Positions 24,168 to 32,256 of a DNA stretch of 44,970 nt are shown here, one piece after another. Below the pieces are notes generated by a model, which saw nothing but the letters and a program-made list of their open reading frames with translations, was not told the origin of the DNA and searched no databases. A program made the position numbers and the translations under genes. Source of the stretch: 20CM-4-69-16 sp035637455. GTDB lineage: Bacteria > Gemmatimonadota > Gemmatimonadetes > Gemmatimonadales > GWC2-71-9. Location of the stretch: contig DASPXE010000182.1 in the NCBI GenBank assembly GCA_035637455.1, positions 1-44,970 of the forward strand, in the 5' to 3' direction. How positions within the stretch are numbered: position 1 is the stretch's first letter; each line of letters starts with the position of its first letter.

Positions 24168-25214
24168 TCAGCGCCGCGCAGCGCCGGCCACGGAGATGCG
24201 GGTCATGAGCGACAATACGGCAACGAGCCAGGTGTACTGCAGCAGGGCCGTTCCATCGGGCTCCGGCGCCGCGTCCCCGAACCACGCGGCGGCGGCCGCC
24301 GCCACGAGCAGCAGTACGAGCAGGCCCTCCGACGTGAGCAGCCACGCCAGCCCGATCACGCCGACGGCGATCCAACGTTGCCCGCGGGTCAGCGCTCGGA
24401 ACCCGCGCCCGCCATCGAGCTGCCACACCGGAATCAGGTTGAACAGGTTGATGAACGCGCCCACGTGCGCGATCGCGCCCCAGATCCCGGCGCGCGTCGC
24501 GAAATAGATCGCGTACGCAGCCGCCGCGGCCCCCACGCCCCAAATCGGTCCCGCAAGTCCGACCCGCGCGTCTTCGCGGCGGTCGGTCGGGTACTGCTTG
24601 AGACGAATGAAGGCGCCCACACCGGGGATGAACATCGGCGCGGTCGCCTTGATGCCGTAGCGGGTGAGCGCCTGCACGTGACCCATCTCGTGAATGTAGA
24701 TCGACGCGACGAAGCCCAGCGCGAACTTCCAGCCCCAGATCGTCCAGTACACCCCCATCGACAGGAGCATCGAGAAGAGCGTGCTCGCCTTGGTGAGTCC
24801 GAGCAACAGCAGTTTGGCCTTGGTCAGCACGAAGACCAGGGCGAACTTGAACTTCGCGAGCAGCACGCCGATTGCACCGAGCCCTCCCGCCGCACCCTTG
24901 CCCAAGCGGGAGCCCTGCTTGCCGGCCGCCGGCTGTCGATCCACCGCGCGGCTCAACTCTGCGACGCGCGTGGCGACGGTTCGGTGCTGCGTCGTGTCGG
25001 CTGGGAGGAGATCGAGCGCCTGACGCCACGCGGTGAGCTCGGCGCTCGCGTCACCGGTTCGCTTCGCTTGGTCCGCTTCGGCTGCCAGGTGCTTCAGCTG
25101 CTCGACGTGGACCAGCCGGTGGCAGGATGGGCAGGCAAGCAGCGCGGGTGCTACCTGGGCGCCGCACTCAGGACACACGGGTGGCGCCAACTCTGCAAAC
25201 GGAGTGTCGCTCAT
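24168..25214 (-). CDS. Site-2 protease family (M50) with N-terminal zinc ribbon
   Basis: The 348-residue protein starts with a zinc ribbon, CPEC (14-17) and CPSC (28-31), then a charged helical stretch to about 105. Several hydrophobic helices follow, holding HEMGH (H175, E176, H179) and the third metal ligand D267 in NLIPVWQLDGGR. These are the M50 intramembrane zinc metalloprotease motifs, so it probably cuts a transmembrane substrate. The ribbon may bind nucleic acid or a partner protein. I chose the ATG at 25214 because it precedes the ribbon directly and lies 10 bp after the stop of the upstream zinc-ribbon membrane gene. The two form one leftward unit. Confidence 0.85.
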   Translation of the reverse strand: MSDTPFAELAPPVCPECGAQVAPALLACPSCHRLVHVEQLKHLAAEADQAKRTGDASAELTAWRQALDLLPADTTQHRTVATRVAELSRAVDRQPAAGKQGSRLGKGAAGGLGAIGVLLAKFKFALVFVLTKAKLLLLGLTKASTLFSMLLSMGVYWTIWGWKFALGFVASIYIHEMGHVQALTRYGIKATAPMFIPGVGAFIRLKQYPTDRREDARVGLAGPIWGVGAAAAAYAIYFATRAGIWGAIAHVGAFINLFNLIPVWQLDGGRGFRALTRGQRWIAVGVIGLAWLLTSEGLLVLLLVAAAAAAWFGDAAPEPDGTALLQYTWLVAVLSLMTRISVAGAARR

Positions 25215-25224
25215 TCCCGGAAGC

Positions 25225-26019
25225 CTAGGCGGGAGCGGTCGGTGGGGCGCCGACCTGGTAGGGTCCCGTGATCCGCAGCGCAACCGCCTTGTTCAGCCTC
25301 CACGCCTCATACAGAGCAATGCCGATGATGAACAGTCCGATGATGTTGCTGATCCCCGCGAGGATCGGCAGGGCGGCCGCCAATACGAACAGCGCTCCGA
25401 CACCCAAGAGCACTCCACCCACGCCGACGTGCTTGGCCGGCGCGCGCGCGGAATCGCCGGCGGTTGCCGACCGACCCGTGTGATCCGGTGCCGTGGTAGA
25501 GGCCGTGATCGTCGCCGTGTCAGCGGCCCGTCGGACTCCTTCACTGATTATCGCGGCACGGCGGTCCATCATCGCCTTCACGATCTGCGGTATGTACGTC
25601 ACCACGATGGCGCTGTAGGTGAGGACCATCGCCAGTGCCTGGTAGCGCCAGCCGCCGCGCCCGTTCGATCCCTTGCGCACTGCACCGCCCACCAGCAGGC
25701 CGACGACGATGGCCACAATGGCATACTCGCTTCCCGTCGCGGCGGCGACGGCATAGTAGAGGCCTGCGCCCGCAGCGGCTGCAAGGAACCCGAGCCCCAG
25801 CGCCTTCGCGAAGCGCGTACCGGAGGTCCCGCGGTTCCGCTCGGCGATGATCCGGCTGCGGCACCGCTGGCAGGTCACGTGGCCGTTTATTTCGTAATAG
25901 GCGGTCGTGATTACCTGCTTGCAAACAGCGCATCCCGATCCGGTCGCCCGGGTCGCGCGCTCGGCGCGCTCGAACTGCAGATTGCCGCCGGTCGGCGTGG
26001 CGGCTGCCTGGTCGCTCAC
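25225..26019 (-). CDS. Zinc-ribbon multi-pass membrane protein
   Basis: From the GTG at 26019, with AGGAG eight bases before it, the protein has 264 residues. A cytoplasmic N-terminus carries C30-x2-C33 and C50-x2-C53 around ITTAYYEINGHVT, a treble-clef or ribbon-like metal site. Then come helices near 85-105, 108-125, 140-160 and a final pair after 205 (VGGVLLGVGALFVLAAALPILAGI and NIIGLFIIGIALYEAW). I do not recognise a named family. It is followed 10 bp later by the M50 protease gene with its own zinc ribbon, so the protease may act on it or the two may form a complex. The gene is divergent from a TetR regulator with a perfect operator between them. Confidence 0.75.
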   Translation of the reverse strand: MSDQAAATPTGGNLQFERAERATRATGSGCAVCKQVITTAYYEINGHVTCQRCRSRIIAERNRGTSGTRFAKALGLGFLAAAAGAGLYYAVAAATGSEYAIVAIVVGLLVGGAVRKGSNGRGGWRYQALAMVLTYSAIVVTYIPQIVKAMMDRRAAIISEGVRRAADTATITASTTAPDHTGRSATAGDSARAPAKHVGVGGVLLGVGALFVLAAALPILAGISNIIGLFIIGIALYEAWRLNKAVALRITGPYQVGAPPTAPA

Positions 26020-26142
26020 GGACGTGCTCCTGTCAAAGGGACGAGTCGGGGCGCGGCCCAATCTCTTGTGGCGTCTCACGCGGCGCAATTAGCAACGTCA
26101 CACCACGGCACAAGGGCGCGTGAAATCTGGAGTTGGCGGTCG

Positions 26143-26166
26143 TTGAGATACTGATTGGTATCTCAA
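26143..26166. promoter_or_regulatory. Perfect 9+9 bp operator between the TetR gene and the zinc-ribbon gene
   Basis: TTGAGATAC (26143-26151) and GTATCTCAA (26158-26166) are exact inverted repeats around a 6-base spacer. The size and position, 59 bp before the TetR start and 124 bp before the divergent gene, fit a TetR dimer site acting on both directions. A related half-site GGTATCTTA lies at 26209-26217 over the TetR -10 box. Confidence 0.7.
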
Positions 26167-26188
26167 GTCTGGAATGTCGTGCACCGCG

Positions 26189-26216
26189 TTGCAATGAGGA
26201 TGCTAACAGGTATCTT
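26189..26216 (+). promoter_or_regulatory. TetR-gene promoter placed almost on the start codon
   Basis: TTGCAA (26189-26194) and TATCTT (26211-26216) are separated by 16 bp. The -10 box ends eight bases before the ATG at 26225, so the transcript would be leaderless or nearly so. This agrees with the lack of a Shine-Dalgarno sequence. The -10 overlaps a half operator, which fits autorepression. Confidence 0.5.
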
Positions 26217-26224
26217 AGATTCTT

Positions 26225-26659
26225 ATGGGTATCATTCGCGCGAGGCGCAAAGCGGAGACGCGGTCGCTGCTGATCGACGCGGGTCTGCGGGTCTTCGCCG
26301 AGCGAGGCATCGAGTTGGGCTCTCTGGATGAGGTTGCTCAGACGGCGGGGTTCACCAAAGGCGCGATTTACCGACAGTTCCCATCCAAGGGCACCTTTCT
26401 GCTCGCCTTGTTCGAGCAGTACGCCGCCGTGGCGCGGGCCGGTGCGGGGGCGCGCCACGCGCCTTGGTTCACACCACTCACGCTCCAGTTCGCTGCCCAC
26501 GCGATGCGGGATCCGTTGCTGCGGCGTCGCTTCGCTGTGGTGCTTGCTGAAGCACCCGATGGGGCGAGCGCGGAGGGGCAGCTCTTGAGGGCACTCGCCC
26601 GTGTGCTGGGGGCGGCGGTGTCAGGGGAGCGGCCGGGTTCGTCAGGCGGCCCCGGCTGA
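26225..26659 (+). CDS. Short TetR-family repressor
   Basis: The N-terminal TetR helix-turn-helix is clear: AGLRVFAERGIELGSLDEVAQTAGFTKGAIYRQFPSKGTFLLALF (about 19-63). The ligand-binding part is short; the protein has only 144 residues against about 190 for the family and ends in a glycine- and serine-rich tail, so it may be truncated at the C-terminus. It reads away from the zinc-ribbon/M50 pair and toward the DUF4253-like gene 27 bp downstream. With the perfect inverted repeat upstream it probably controls its own transcription and at least one neighbour. Confidence 0.85.
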   Translation: MGIIRARRKAETRSLLIDAGLRVFAERGIELGSLDEVAQTAGFTKGAIYRQFPSKGTFLLALFEQYAAVARAGAGARHAPWFTPLTLQFAAHAMRDPLLRRRFAVVLAEAPDGASAEGQLLRALARVLGAAVSGERPGSSGGPG

Positions 26660-26686
26660 GCTACTGCCGCGAAGGAGGAATCGACC

Positions 26687-28228
26687 GTGATCGCCGTTAT
26701 CGCCATTCTCGGGCTCATCGCTGCAGTCTACGTTATCTGCATTGTGGCTGTCTGGCGCGCGGCGGGTGAAGACGCGCACCCGGTCTACGAGCGCTACGAT
26801 CCGGCCCGGCATGAGTTCCCCCGGGACGTGTCGGCCTGGCTCGAGGCGAACGCGAACGCTCTCTCGCGCGAGGGCTTCGCCGTCGCGGGCGACCTGTTCC
26901 GGCTGGCGCCGTCGACTACACAGCGTGTGCTCCTGATCATGAACGATGTCACGGGGGAGCGGGGTATGGTGGCCGCCGTCCTCGGCGCCATGGGCGGCGG
27001 CGGGATGTTCGTCGAGTTCACGGCGGAACTGGCCGATGGTCGCGCTCTCGAAGTGTCCAACCTGGGTGACCCCCGCGTGTTCGCTCCACTGCCGGGGTGG
27101 ACCAACGAGCGCCTCCCCGTCGTGCGGGACCCGGCCCGCCTGCTGCGCGTCTTCCGGGCGCTAGTGCGCCGGCGGTTTGGCGCCGCGGCGCTGGCGTACC
27201 CCGACGTCAAGGGCGATCCGGGCGGCTACTTGAGCGCCGCCACGTTCCGGCAGATGGGTCGCCAGGTCGACGCGGGCTATTTCTGGCTCGACCGGGAGAC
27301 ACAGACCTTCAAGCGCACGCTCAAGGGCGCTGCCCTGATGACCTGGAAGCTGCTCCCCCCGTTCAAGCAGGTCCTTGTGGCAAGACTGGAGCGCCGGGCA
27401 GCACGGTTGCTCCGCGAGATCGGTCTGGATGGTGCGGATCAGCGCCCGATTGCCCCCGTCACCCTGCCGGACTCCTCGACCGTCCAGACGGACGACTCGG
27501 GCGTCGCGCTACTGCGTGAAGCAGCCGGGGAGAGCCCCCGCCCGCGCCAGGGCGCCAGACAGGCGGTGTTCGTGCTCTTGGCTCTGCTTGCCCTCAACGT
27601 CGTGCTCGTCGGCGTGCGGCGGGGCTTGCGCCGGTCGCGTCCCGAGTATCATCTGCCCGCAGGGTTCACCGTGCCCGGCGACTTCGACGGCGCCGTCGCG
27701 GCTCTGGAGCGTTTGGCCGGCGGGCCGTCCCGCGCGCTCATGGGGGTGGCCGGCGACGGTACTCGGGTGCCGACTGGCGGTGTCACGGTCGTCGTGACTG
27801 CCGAGCGCGCGGCCGGTTTGCTGCAGGCGGCGCACGATCGGTTTCGGCAGCGGGGGTTTCTGCTGTTCCGGTTCGATCGCTACTTCGGACGCGACACCGT
27901 TCCGGTGCGCGTCGGCCTGATGCCGACGGCCGACCCCTACGACCTGCTGGTGCGCCTGGGGACGGGAGGGCGGCGGGACCGGCGCACGCCGAACGACGTG
28001 ATCGTGTGGCTGCGTGCGCTCGCGCCCGACGAGCCGTTCGAACTGACCGGCGCCGGTGTTGACTGGTTCCGCGCAAGGTTTGTCGGCAAGCCGCACGACC
28101 CCCACGCCCTGGCGCAGCGGATCTATGAGTTCTGCCCCCGTGCGGTAGATGAGGAGCTGGAGGGTAACGTGGAGCGGCTGGCCGGTCTCTTGGCCAGGGG
28201 CGCCCCACTGATGTGCGAATGGCGATGA
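26687..28228 (+). CDS. Two-pass membrane protein with C-terminal DUF4253-like domain
   Basis: The GTG at 26687 follows AAGGAGGAA. The 513-residue protein has an N-terminal membrane helix (2-24) and a domain of unknown type to about 280. A second helix follows near 286-303 (QAVFVLLALLALNVVLVGV). The C-terminal region has DPYDLLVRLGTGG, NDVIVWLRAL, GAGVDWFRARF and IYEFCPRAVDEEL in the order I associate with DUF4253, a domain of unknown function often seen in predicted immunity or housekeeping proteins. Its stop overlaps the cyclase start (ATGA, 28225-28228), and it probably belongs to the TetR transcript. Confidence 0.7.
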   Translation: MIAVIAILGLIAAVYVICIVAVWRAAGEDAHPVYERYDPARHEFPRDVSAWLEANANALSREGFAVAGDLFRLAPSTTQRVLLIMNDVTGERGMVAAVLGAMGGGGMFVEFTAELADGRALEVSNLGDPRVFAPLPGWTNERLPVVRDPARLLRVFRALVRRRFGAAALAYPDVKGDPGGYLSAATFRQMGRQVDAGYFWLDRETQTFKRTLKGAALMTWKLLPPFKQVLVARLERRAARLLREIGLDGADQRPIAPVTLPDSSTVQTDDSGVALLREAAGESPRPRQGARQAVFVLLALLALNVVLVGVRRGLRRSRPEYHLPAGFTVPGDFDGAVAALERLAGGPSRALMGVAGDGTRVPTGGVTVVVTAERAAGLLQAAHDRFRQRGFLLFRFDRYFGRDTVPVRVGLMPTADPYDLLVRLGTGGRRDRRTPNDVIVWLRALAPDEPFELTGAGVDWFRARFVGKPHDPHALAQRIYEFCPRAVDEELEGNVERLAGLLARGAPLMCEWR

Positions 28229-28896
28229 CGCCGCACCGCCGGCTCGTCGACCTCAGCCACGCCGTCGAGCACGGGATGGTCACCTACCCGGGTCTCCCCG
28301 CACCGCTGATCAGCGACTGGCTGTCGCGGGACGCTTCGCGCAGCCGCTATGCCGCCGGCACGACGTTCCAGATCGGGAAGATCGAGATGCTCGCCAACAC
28401 CGGGACGTACATCGACGCGCCGTTCCATCGGTACGACGGCGCGAACGACATCGCGGACTATCCGCTCGAAGCCGTCGCTGATCTGGAGGGCGTCGTCATC
28501 CGCGCAACGACGCGCACCGGGCGCGGGCTGGACGCCCCGCTGTTCCGCGGCCTTGACGTGGGGGGCCGGGCCGTGCTCGTGCACACGGGGTGGGACGCCC
28601 ACTGGCGGACCGAGCGGTACGGCTCGGGCCATCCGTTTCTCACCCGCGAGGCGGCCGGGCAGTTGGTGGCGGCAGGCGCCGCGCTCGTGGGGATCGACTC
28701 GCTCAACATCGACGATGCCTCGGACGGCGCCCGGCCCGTGCACACCATCCTCCTCGGCGCCCGGATCCCCATCGTCGAGCACTTGTGCAACCTGGCTGAG
28801 CTGCCCGACACGGGATTTCGCTTCTTCGCCGTGCCGCCCAAAGTCAAAGGGATGGGGAGCTTCCCGGTGCGGGCGTTTGCTCTGGTGGAGAGCTGA
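28225..28896 (+). CDS. Cyclase-family metal hydrolase (kynurenine formamidase-like)
   Basis: The 223-residue protein opens MTPHRRLVDLSHAVEHGMVTYPGLP, as in the cyclase/arylformamidase family. The metal motif HxGTHxDxPxH appears as NTGTYIDAPFH (58-68): the first two histidines are N58 and Y62, while D64 and H68 remain. A GIDSLNIDD segment near 155-163 supports the family. It may be a natural subfamily with altered metal binding, or may use another activity. The ATG at 28225 overlaps the previous stop; ATG 28219 is an alternative. Its TGA stop is in the same frame as the repeat protein that follows. Confidence 0.85.
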   Translation: MTPHRRLVDLSHAVEHGMVTYPGLPAPLISDWLSRDASRSRYAAGTTFQIGKIEMLANTGTYIDAPFHRYDGANDIADYPLEAVADLEGVVIRATTRTGRGLDAPLFRGLDVGGRAVLVHTGWDAHWRTERYGSGHPFLTREAAGQLVAAGAALVGIDSLNIDDASDGARPVHTILLGARIPIVEHLCNLAELPDTGFRFFAVPPKVKGMGSFPVRAFALVES

Positions 28897-28977
28897 TCGT
28901 CTCCTCGGCTTGCGGCAGTCGCCTGCGATTCTCCCTTCGAACCGCGAGGAGAAGGTGAGCGAGTTCCGGTCGGCGTT
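28897..28977 (+). other. In-frame lipoprotein signal remnant without a start codon
   Basis: Read in the frame of the following repeat protein, these 27 codons give SSPRLAAVACDSPFEP and then a GEGERVPVG stretch that runs straight into it. LAAVAC followed by Asp is a convincing lipobox end and the mature part looks normal. The codon before it is the cyclase TGA and no ATG, GTG, TTG or CTG exists in between, so the n-region and start are missing. A GTG at 28955 with GAGGAG upstream opens only an 8-codon out-of-frame peptide ending at 28981. Confidence 0.65.
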
Positions 28978-31824
28978 GTGATCGAAGACGCCATTACGGG
29001 CGATACCGTCCGCAAGTACTCCTTCGCCGCCGTCCTCGGGGGTGAGTACGCGGTGTTCCTTGAGGCGCGGAAAGCTACGGTGCAACTGATCGTGGTGGAT
29101 TCCGAATACCACCAGTCTGTCGCGTCGGTGTATGCCAACCCGCGTTCGGGTCCGCTCGACGAAAATGCCAGCGCGAACTTCCAGAGCCCCGAGGGTGGCG
29201 TGTATCTCTTGAGAGTGCAGGCCTTCCCATCCGCCGCGGGGGCGCGGTTCCGCTTCATGGTGTATCAGGTAAACGTCGCTCCGGAAACGGAGCGGGCCGT
29301 CTTCTCGATCGGCGACACAATCGTCGGCGAGGCAATCCACCCCAGCGTCGATGCGGACGAGTTCTTCATGTACGGTGAAGCGGGGCAGGAAGTCGTTGCA
29401 GTAGCGGAAGCGCTGGCCCCGGCTGGCTCCGGCGTTCTCGATCTCGCGGTCTGGGATCCGGGCACGCGGGATCTCCTGAGCTACGTCTTCGCCGACGCGG
29501 GGAGCCCGGCTCGCTCTACCACCGGCCGCTTCAAGCTCCCGACGTCGCGCGACTACCGGTTCGACTTCCGGCCAGTTCTCGGCAACTTCCCCCGCTACCG
29601 GGGTCCGTATCGTTTTTGGTCCTATCTCATCGATCGCGCACCGGAGCATCGTGCCGCCGTTGTACCGGTCGGCTCAGAAGTCCGGGGCGAGATCATAGAT
29701 CGCGCGGGGGATGTGGACGAGTTCACGTTCGCGGCCGCCCCGGGTGCCGAATTCAACGCGTTCCTGCAGTCAGCGCGCGCATTCCAGCTCGAGATCGCCC
29801 CCGGCTCGGGTCCCACGCTAGCCGTCGCTACGAGTGCCGCGTCCGATACCAGCCTGTTCGCCCACGCGACGGGTCGCTTCACAGTGGCCGAGGGTGGATC
29901 GTACGTCGCACGCGTGTCGGGCGCGGATAGCCATTTCTTGGCCGACACGGGGTCGTATCGCTTTTTCCTCTATCCGGTGGATCGCCGCCCCGAGCACGTG
30001 CTCGCCGCGATCGCGCCGGGCGACACCGTCGTGGGCGAGGCGATCGATATGCCGGGCGACGTGGACGAGTTCACGTTCTCCGGCGCGGCGGGCGAAGAGT
30101 TCACTGCGTTCCTCCAGGCCCGGAGTGGGTCGCCGAACACGTACCTGCAGCTCGACGTCCTGGCGAGCGGGGACACGCGACTCGGTGGCGTCTCCAGCAG
30201 CGGGACCGACACGAGCCTGCTGCGTCAGGTCACCGGCCGTTTCGCCCTGTCGACGACCGGGACGTATCGCCTCCGCGTGTCAGGGACGCGGGACCGTACC
30301 GATCCCGATCGAGGGCCGTATCGCTTGCTCCTGTACAAGGTGAATCCCCGGCCCGAGACGGCTCCCGACACCCTCGCGCTCGGCGATAGCGTGTCACGAG
30401 AATCGATCGACGTACCGGGCGACGTGGACGAGTGGCGCGTGACCGTCCCGGACTCGACTGGTGTGGACCTGGTCGTGCAACGCGGCCCGGACGGTCCCGA
30501 GGGTGTCCTGACGGCGCAACTGCTCGACGCGACCGGGCGCGCGGTGGCGTCGGCCTATTCGTTCGGACCCGGCTTCGGCACCGCCGGCCTCGATCAAACG
30601 GGGCGCCTCGCGCTCGCCCCCGGCACCTATACGGTGCGGGTCGACGGATCGTGGCTCCTCAGGGGCTCATACCGAGTCTGGCTCTACGCGTTCAAGTTTG
30701 GCCCGGAATCGGTCCGCGACACGTTCGCCATCGGTGACACGGTCGCCGGAGAGTCGATTGATCCTCTGGGTGACGTCGATCGCTTCCGGTTCTACGCGAT
30801 GCGAGGCCACCATGTGAACATCGCGTTCCAGGCCCTAAGCGGTCCTCTGGCGGCGAGTCTGTGGAGCCCGAGATTCGCGGTGGAGCCGGGCTGGCGTGGC
30901 ACCGTGGGGAGTCCCAGCGCAGCGGCGAGCCTGCGCGACCACCAATCCATGCGCGTGGACCTGGCGGAGACAGGCTGGTACATGCTGGAGGTCGGGGAGG
31001 GGAGCTCACCGAAACCGGGTCCCACGGAGCGCGGGCCCTATCGCTTCACCGTGGAGCTTCTCGGCACGTCGCCGGAGGGCGTACCCAGCGCCCTCGTCCC
31101 GGGCGACTCCGTCACCGGCGAAGCGATCGACGCGCCCGGCGACTGGGACGAGTACACGCTCCGTGCGGCGGCCGGACAAGATCTCAACATCGTGTTCCAG
31201 ACGCCTGGTTCGCCCGGCTATCCCTGGCTCATCGCGCTCGATCCTACCACGGGCGACACCTTGGCGTGGGTCGTGGGACAGTCGTTTGAGAGGGCGGTGG
31301 GCCCGTTCAGGGCGCCCGCCTCGGGCGAGGTCCGAATCGTGGTGGCGGAGCGTCGAGGAGAGTACTTTGGCTCGTGCTACGACGCCACGTGCGGCAACGT
31401 CTTCCGGTTCGTCGGTCCTTACCGGTTCCGCGTGGTAGCCGTGAATCGCGCTCCGGAGAACGTGCCTTCCTCCTTCGCGCTGGGCGACACGGTTCGAGGC
31501 GAGGCGATCTTTCCCGCCGGCGACATCGACGAGTTCACCTCGACGGGTACGCCCGGGGAAGCGGTCAGCCCATGGTGGCGACTGACGGCGAACCCCGTGC
31601 CCATCGGCAGTCTCATTAGCCTCGAGGTCGTAGACCCGGCGACAGGGACGGTGCTGGCCGGGCGGGGCGCGAGCCTCGTAGGCAGCGGACCGCAGTACTG
31701 GTCACCCGGATCCTTCGTCGTGCCACCGGCGGGAGCGTATCTCATCCGCGTGCGCGGCGGCGGCACGTTCGGCGACGAAGTGGGCACGGCACCTTACGAG
31801 TTCTTCGTCAAACGCGGGCCCTAA
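28978..31824 (+). CDS. Eight-unit beta repeat (pre-peptidase-like) lipoprotein, 5' end damaged
   Basis: The 948 residues from the GTG at 28978 are built of units of about 120-130 residues with the signature GDTVxGEAIDxPGDVDEFTF, an aromatic GxEFxAFLQ strand and a closing GPYRFxLY, then N/D-x-x-P-E before the next unit. I count a partial first unit and seven full ones (signatures near residues 110, 235, 345, 465, 585, 705 and 835). The pattern resembles bacterial pre-peptidase C-terminal domains, which fold as extracellular beta sandwiches. The first unit starts in its middle, and the upstream in-frame sequence holds a lipobox but no start codon, so the true N-terminus was lost or lies behind a sequence error. 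Function is unknown; surface adhesion or binding is possible. Confidence 0.75.
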   Translation: MIEDAITGDTVRKYSFAAVLGGEYAVFLEARKATVQLIVVDSEYHQSVASVYANPRSGPLDENASANFQSPEGGVYLLRVQAFPSAAGARFRFMVYQVNVAPETERAVFSIGDTIVGEAIHPSVDADEFFMYGEAGQEVVAVAEALAPAGSGVLDLAVWDPGTRDLLSYVFADAGSPARSTTGRFKLPTSRDYRFDFRPVLGNFPRYRGPYRFWSYLIDRAPEHRAAVVPVGSEVRGEIIDRAGDVDEFTFAAAPGAEFNAFLQSARAFQLEIAPGSGPTLAVATSAASDTSLFAHATGRFTVAEGGSYVARVSGADSHFLADTGSYRFFLYPVDRRPEHVLAAIAPGDTVVGEAIDMPGDVDEFTFSGAAGEEFTAFLQARSGSPNTYLQLDVLASGDTRLGGVSSSGTDTSLLRQVTGRFALSTTGTYRLRVSGTRDRTDPDRGPYRLLLYKVNPRPETAPDTLALGDSVSRESIDVPGDVDEWRVTVPDSTGVDLVVQRGPDGPEGVLTAQLLDATGRAVASAYSFGPGFGTAGLDQTGRLALAPGTYTVRVDGSWLLRGSYRVWLYAFKFGPESVRDTFAIGDTVAGESIDPLGDVDRFRFYAMRGHHVNIAFQALSGPLAASLWSPRFAVEPGWRGTVGSPSAAASLRDHQSMRVDLAETGWYMLEVGEGSSPKPGPTERGPYRFTVELLGTSPEGVPSALVPGDSVTGEAIDAPGDWDEYTLRAAAGQDLNIVFQTPGSPGYPWLIALDPTTGDTLAWVVGQSFERAVGPFRAPASGEVRIVVAERRGEYFGSCYDATCGNVFRFVGPYRFRVVAVNRAPENVPSSFALGDTVRGEAIFPAGDIDEFTSTGTPGEAVSPWWRLTANPVPIGSLISLEVVDPATGTVLAGRGASLVGSGPQYWSPGSFVVPPAGAYLIRVRGGGTFGDEVGTAPYEFFVKRGP

Positions 31825-32256
31825 GGCGACGAACAGCAACGGTGCAGCATCGCGACAGCCGTCAGACACCGAGCCCGTCCAGGCTGCGGCACCACGTCTT
31901 TCGTGTCGTGCTCCAGCTCGTTCCCATCGAACGGGCAGCGCGCTCTGGACAACGGTTCGTCCCGCTTGGAGCGCCCTTCTTGCCGCGTATGATGTCGGCG
32001 GTGCCGGATCGCCATCCTCGAGCATTTGTACGGACAGGAAGCGGTCCCGGATGAGGGACTCCGATGCTTCTGTAATGCCCGAGAATCAGAGGCATGGGGA
32101 GCGTCCGGTGCGTGCGCTCTGGCTGAACAGCATTCGCACACCATAGCGACAGCCATGGGGACAGCGCGCCGCGCGCGACCCTCTGGCCGGGCGCTGCGTC
32201 ATTCCCGTGGTACGTCGGCAACCTCTTTTTTCACGAACCACGGCGCGGGGTGGGCT
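31825..32256. other. 432-bp gap without a supported gene
   Basis: No start with a ribosome binding site and no conserved protein is visible on either strand, except a possible zinc-ribbon relic on the minus strand (31862-31940). I see no strong hairpin with a T-run, no direct repeats and no tRNA-like cloverleaf. The promoter of the S41 peptidase gene should lie in its right part, but no clear -35/-10 pair stands out. Confidence 0.5.
31862..31940 (-). pseudogene. Possible relic of a zf-TFIIB-type zinc ribbon
   Basis: Read leftward, the sequence gives CPFDGNELEHDTK, close to the opening CPxDGxxLxHD of small zf-TFIIB proteins. A shift of one frame gives TWCRSLDGLGV then a stop, close to the usual xCPxCxGxWLD. 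Both halves together look like one damaged ribbon. The match is short and the second cysteine pair is incomplete, so chance is possible. Confidence 0.2.

Noticed and set aside
31825..32256. Long ORFs on both strands in the gap before the S41 gene
   Set aside because: They lack ribosome binding sites, have compositions typical of antisense reading in GC-rich DNA and show no recognisable family beyond the weak ribbon relic.
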